8,783 bases of DNA from Sulfurimonas sp. Lineage in GTDB: Bacteria > Campylobacterota > Campylobacteria > Campylobacterales > Sulfurimonadaceae. Positions 6,618-8,783 of this stretch are shown here, piece by piece. The notes under the pieces are model-generated. The model saw only the letters and a program-made list of their open reading frames with translations. It ran no database searches and was not told where the DNA came from. The stretch is from assembly GCA_024762705.1 (NCBI GenBank), contig JANTGW010000033.1:1-8783 (forward strand). Reading direction: 5' to 3'. Position numbers and translations under genes: made by a program. Position 1 is the first letter of the stretch, and each line of letters starts with the position of its first letter.

Positions 6618-7407
6618 ATGCGGCACTCATATAGCCGACCACCTGAGAATCATCTCCGCTTGCATCAGCGCTTGTTCTATAATCAAGCAGTGTCGGTTTA
6701 AGTCCGTTCTCTTTTGCTGCTATAAGCATTGCCTCTACACCTATTTTACCACAGGCTTCACAGCCTTGATGGAGTTCTTGCGGATTAAGTGTTGCTACTG
6801 CTTCAAGACAAATAGTATCGAGTTGTTTTGCCTTATTTATATCATAATAATGGCTCAAATCTGTACTAATGACTACTACAGTATCTTCATCTTTTAAAAG
6901 ATAGTTAATGACCTTGGCCAAATTTACCGGGTCTTCATTCCCGTAAACAAGTTCTACCACAGAAGCATTTGGCAGGTAGTTTTTCACAAACGGCATCTGT
7001 ACTTCCGTAGAGTGCTCCGAATGGGCATCTGCTTGAAAGTGCAGCCCGAATTTTTCTATTAACTCATCTGCAAGTTTTTTATCTATAGACAGGTTTCCAA
7101 GCGGCGTTTCATAGTTGTCATACTCTGCAACACTGGTACCGTTTAGATAAACGCGATGACTCGGTCCTATGACCACCACACGCTTCGCATGCGAGTTTTT
7201 AAGCAGTCTAAAAGCAATATTTGCTGTGAATGCTGAATAAACATACCCTGCATGAGGTACAATAACAGCTCTTGGTTTTAACTCAAGCACAGCTTCATCT
7301 TTTATAGATTCATCTATGATTTTGTTGTAATGCGCAAACATTTTTTTTATCTCTTCTTGACTTGCCGGATAAAATTGTCCGGCAACCGCATCTTTTCTTA
7401 TACTCAT
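6607..7407 (-). CDS. amrB: AmmeMemoRadiSam system protein B (Memo-like protein)
   Basis: Memo family protein of the cytosolic AmmeMemoRadiSam set, whose bacterial function is not established; the fold is related to extradiol dioxygenases. With the ATG at 7407 it has 266 residues. Conserved motifs: AGQFYPAS (9-16), PHAGYVYS with His52, GPSHR with His84, SEHSTEVQMPF (130-140), DLSHYYD with His186 and CEACGK with Cys219. His52, His84 and Cys219 match the metal-binding His49, His81 and Cys244 of human MEMO1, so metal binding is likely intact. The start fits an ATGA overlap with the amrS stop and an AAGGAG 7 nt upstream. An open frame to 7446 and an ATG at 7413 (only 1 nt from that AAGGAG) are less likely. 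No AMMECR1 domain is fused, and the next gene downstream is on the other strand. Confidence 0.92.
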   Translation of the reverse strand: MSIRKDAVAGQFYPASQEEIKKMFAHYNKIIDESIKDEAVLELKPRAVIVPHAGYVYSAFTANIAFRLLKNSHAKRVVVIGPSHRVYLNGTSVAEYDNYETPLGNLSIDKKLADELIEKFGLHFQADAHSEHSTEVQMPFVKNYLPNASVVELVYGNEDPVNLAKVINYLLKDEDTVVVISTDLSHYYDINKAKQLDTICLEAVATLNPQELHQGCEACGKIGVEAMLIAAKENGLKPTLLDYRTSADASGDDSQVVGYMSAAFTQ

Positions 7408-8396
7408 TTCCATACTCCTTCTATAGCTCTGTTGCATTTTGGACAATGTCCGTCAACGAGTGAATTTTTTGTAACCGAATAACCGGTTCTGTCTATCAGT
7501 AAAGTACCACAATCAGGACAATATGTATCGCCATGAACAGGAACATTACCCATATAAACATATAGCAGACCAGCTTTTTTTGCTATGTCACTGGCACGTT
7601 GCAGTGTTTGCAGTTTTGTATATTCATGGTCCTGCATTTTATAGTCAGGATGAAACGCGCTTAAATGCCATGGTACATGTACGCCGAGTTCATTAGCTAT
7701 AAATGAGGCCATTTCTTCTAGGTCCTTGTCACTGTCATTTTCTCCCTCTATCAAAAGGGTGGTGACTTCTACCCATATGCCTTCTTTGACCATGCCGCGC
7801 AAAGTCTCTTTTACAGCTTCTAGTCCGCCTTTTAAAACTTTTTTGTAATAAGTATCATCCCAGCTTTTAAGGTCCACATTGGCAGCGTCAAGCCAAGAGG
7901 CCATATCTTTGACGACTTCGGGAGTTTCAAACCCGTTTGTTACAAAAATATTTTTTAGTCCTTTTTGTCTTGCTATGACACCTATGTCCTTTGCATAAGG
8001 GTAAAATATAGTAGGCTCATTATAGGTATAGGCAATGGAAGAAGCTCCGTTTTCAATGGCTAAATCAACCATTCTTTGAGGTGAGATGTAAACACTCTCA
8101 TCAACTGTGTGTTCTTGTGAAATTTGCCAGTTTTGGCAAAACGGGCATTTAAAATTACACCCGACTGTTCCAAAGGAAAGCGCAGTTGTCCCCGGCAGTA
8201 GATGGTAAAGTGGTTTTTTCTCCACAGGGTCTACATTAAGTGCACTGGGATGTCCATAAACAAGAGTTTTTAACTCGCCATTTTCATTTTTATTGACTCC
8301 ACAGACACCTACTTGCCCTTCTTTCATTTGGCAATAGTGTTGGCATAAAATACATTTAATTTTTTCTTTTTCTGGTATTGTTTCATAATAGTTCAT
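7404..8396 (-). CDS. amrS: AmmeMemoRadiSam system radical SAM enzyme
   Basis: Radical SAM protein related to pyruvate formate-lyase activating enzymes, always found with Memo- and/or AMMECR1-type partners; its substrate is not firmly known. The 330 residues contain an N-terminal cysteine cluster (C15xxC18, C22, C32), the radical SAM signature CNFKCPFC (Cys80, Cys84, Cys87) that binds the 4Fe-4S cluster, YTYNEPT (123-129), VDLKS (174-178), AFHPDYK (247-253), GNVPVHGDTYC, and a C-terminal zinc-ribbon-like set (C293xxC296 and C318xxC321). All three cluster types are complete. The ATG at 8396-8394 has AGGAGA 5 nt upstream. It is the first gene of an amrS-amrB operon with its own good promoter and a structured leader. 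This cysteine-rich, oxygen-sensitive type of enzyme fits a low-oxygen lifestyle. Confidence 0.93.
   Translation of the reverse strand: MNYYETIPEKEKIKCILCQHYCQMKEGQVGVCGVNKNENGELKTLVYGHPSALNVDPVEKKPLYHLLPGTTALSFGTVGCNFKCPFCQNWQISQEHTVDESVYISPQRMVDLAIENGASSIAYTYNEPTIFYPYAKDIGVIARQKGLKNIFVTNGFETPEVVKDMASWLDAANVDLKSWDDTYYKKVLKGGLEAVKETLRGMVKEGIWVEVTTLLIEGENDSDKDLEEMASFIANELGVHVPWHLSAFHPDYKMQDHEYTKLQTLQRASDIAKKAGLLYVYMGNVPVHGDTYCPDCGTLLIDRTGYSVTKNSLVDGHCPKCNRAIEGVWK
7415..7420 (-). promoter_or_regulatory. Ribosome-binding site of amrB inside the end of amrS
   Basis: AAGGAG on the minus strand lies within the last codons of amrS. It is 7 nt from the ATG at 7407, but only 1 nt from the in-frame ATG at 7413. 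Together with the ATGA stop/start overlap this selects 7407. Confidence 0.75.
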
Positions 8397-8399
8397 TTT

Positions 8400-8439
8400 A
8401 GTCTCCTCTCATTAAGCCTCTTTATATAAGGAGACTCAA
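8400..8439 (-). promoter_or_regulatory. Structured 5' leader of amrS: two mutually exclusive hairpins, one masking the ribosome-binding site
   Basis: In the minus-strand RNA, AGUCUCCU (8436-8429) is perfectly complementary over 8 nt to AGGAGACU (8407-8400), which contains the amrS ribosome-binding site; the loop is 21 nt. The same upstream strand, UUGAGUCUC (8439-8431), can instead pair with GAGGCUUAA (8420-8412) in 9 pairs including two G-U, with a 10-nt loop, leaving the ribosome-binding site free. The predicted transcript start (about 8442) is just outside this element, so the leader is almost exactly this structure. It may be a translational switch, a thermosensor, or alternatively a DNA operator, since the inverted repeat also exists at the DNA level. 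Confidence 0.5.
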
Positions 8440-8448
8440 CTTAAGACT

Positions 8449-8477
8449 ATTTTAGCGAAAAAAACAAAAAAAGTCAA
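8449..8477 (-). promoter_or_regulatory. Promoter of the amrS-amrB operon
   Basis: On the minus strand TTGACT (8477-8472, 5 of 6) and TAAAAT (8454-8449, 5 of 6) are separated by exactly 17 nt. The spacer contains two runs of seven T separated by a G, likely intrinsically bent DNA. The predicted start near 8442 gives a leader of about 45 nt. The -35 box begins only about 6 nt after the stop of the preceding gene. Confidence 0.65.
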
Positions 8478-8482
8478 ATATA

Positions 8483-8783
8483 TTACTTTTTATTATAAAA
8501 CCTATAAAAATAGCGCATGCCTATGTCACTCATGTGTTCATTATATGCCAAGTAGTATTTTATTTTTTTATCTTCAGATATGAATGTAGTTACGTTATTA
8601 TGAAAGTAATGTTTTAAAAGTAAAAGAAGATGGTCTGTTTCTTCTGTGCACACCGTGTTGTCTGTGCATAGTATGATTACAAAAGGCTTTGCACCAAGTT
8701 CTCTATTTTCTTTGTTTGCACGCATGGCATCACGAAGTTCTGTTTCTACACTCCATTGATGCTTGGCACTCTCATTAAGTGAT
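8483..8783 (-). CDS. 3' end of an unrecognised protein (partial, enters from the right edge)
   Basis: The frame is open from the right edge to the TAA at 8485-8483, giving about 100 C-terminal residues. An internal ATG at 8725 exists, but no stop separates it from the edge and the upstream codons (…HQWSVETELRDAM) read as protein, so I treat the gene as continuing beyond the window. The visible part has a hydrophobic strand (KPFVIILCTD), a Leu-run helix (HLLLLLKHYF) and an aromatic tail ending YFYRFYNKK. I do not recognise a family, and it has no obvious link to amrS. No hairpin terminator follows; the T-rich stretch downstream belongs to the amrS promoter. Confidence 0.65.
   Translation of the reverse strand, partial: SLNESAKHQWSVETELRDAMRANKENRELGAKPFVIILCTDNTVCTEETDHLLLLLKHYFHNNVTTFISEDKKIKYYLAYNEHMSDIGMRYFYRFYNKK

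Noticed and set aside
7408..7446. Longer amrB start at 7446 or 7413
   Set aside because: The AAGGAG site lies inside the first frame and only 1 nt from the second ATG; the ATGA overlap at 7407-7404 has correct spacing.
8455..8482. T-rich run on the minus strand as a terminator of the right-edge gene
   Set aside because: No GC-rich hairpin precedes it; it forms the spacer of the amrS promoter.
1..8783. tRNA or rRNA genes, CRISPR arrays, insertion sequences, phage or toxin-antitoxin genes
   Set aside because: No cloverleaf-type sequence, spaced repeats, transposase motifs or terminal inverted repeats were seen; coding density is filled by core genes.

Overview
The window looks like a chromosomal segment of a Campylobacterota (epsilonproteobacterial) organism, most likely a free-living Sulfurimonas/Sulfurovum-type relative. 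The reasons are the AT-rich, TTG-tolerant genes, the divergent nadK / aspS-adk arrangement that I recall from Campylobacter, and the resemblance of the NadK C-terminus to Campylobacter NadK. The genus call is an inference from memory; no search was run.

Left half (1-4046, all on the minus strand). A housekeeping cluster reads right to left: aspS (aspartyl-tRNA synthetase), adk (short-type adenylate kinase) and thiI (tRNA 4-thiouridine synthase / thiazole sulfur carrier with rhodanese domain). These are packed with 0 and 11 nt gaps. Next comes the 5' end of a hydrophobic permease-like gene that runs off the left edge. The permease has its own -10 box, flanked by two copies of the palindrome TACATGTA. 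aspS and nadK diverge from almost completely superimposed promoters.

Middle (4070-6617). nadK (NAD kinase, plus strand) meets an unrecognised two-transmembrane protein (minus strand) tail to tail with a 4-nt overlap. That protein and a secreted or membrane-anchored polysaccharide deacetylase (plus strand) diverge from two extended -10 promoters that overlap by two bases.

Right part (6607-8783, minus strand). A two-gene operon encodes the radical SAM and Memo-like members of the AmmeMemoRadiSam set (amrS and amrB), joined by an ATGA overlap. Its short 5' leader can fold into two mutually exclusive hairpins, one of which hides the amrS ribosome-binding site; this is the most unusual regulatory signal in the window. 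The AMMECR1-type partner is not next to them. The 3' end of an unrecognised gene enters from the right edge.

For four genes (aspS, nadK, the deacetylase and amrB) the longest open frame is not the right start. Promoter boxes or Shine-Dalgarno spacing point to internal starts, and the coordinates given here use those. No tRNA, rRNA, CRISPR array, insertion sequence or integrase was seen. The window is mostly ordinary core genome; the interest lies in the compact intergenic regions, the partly orphaned AmmeMemoRadiSam pair and two unrecognised proteins.
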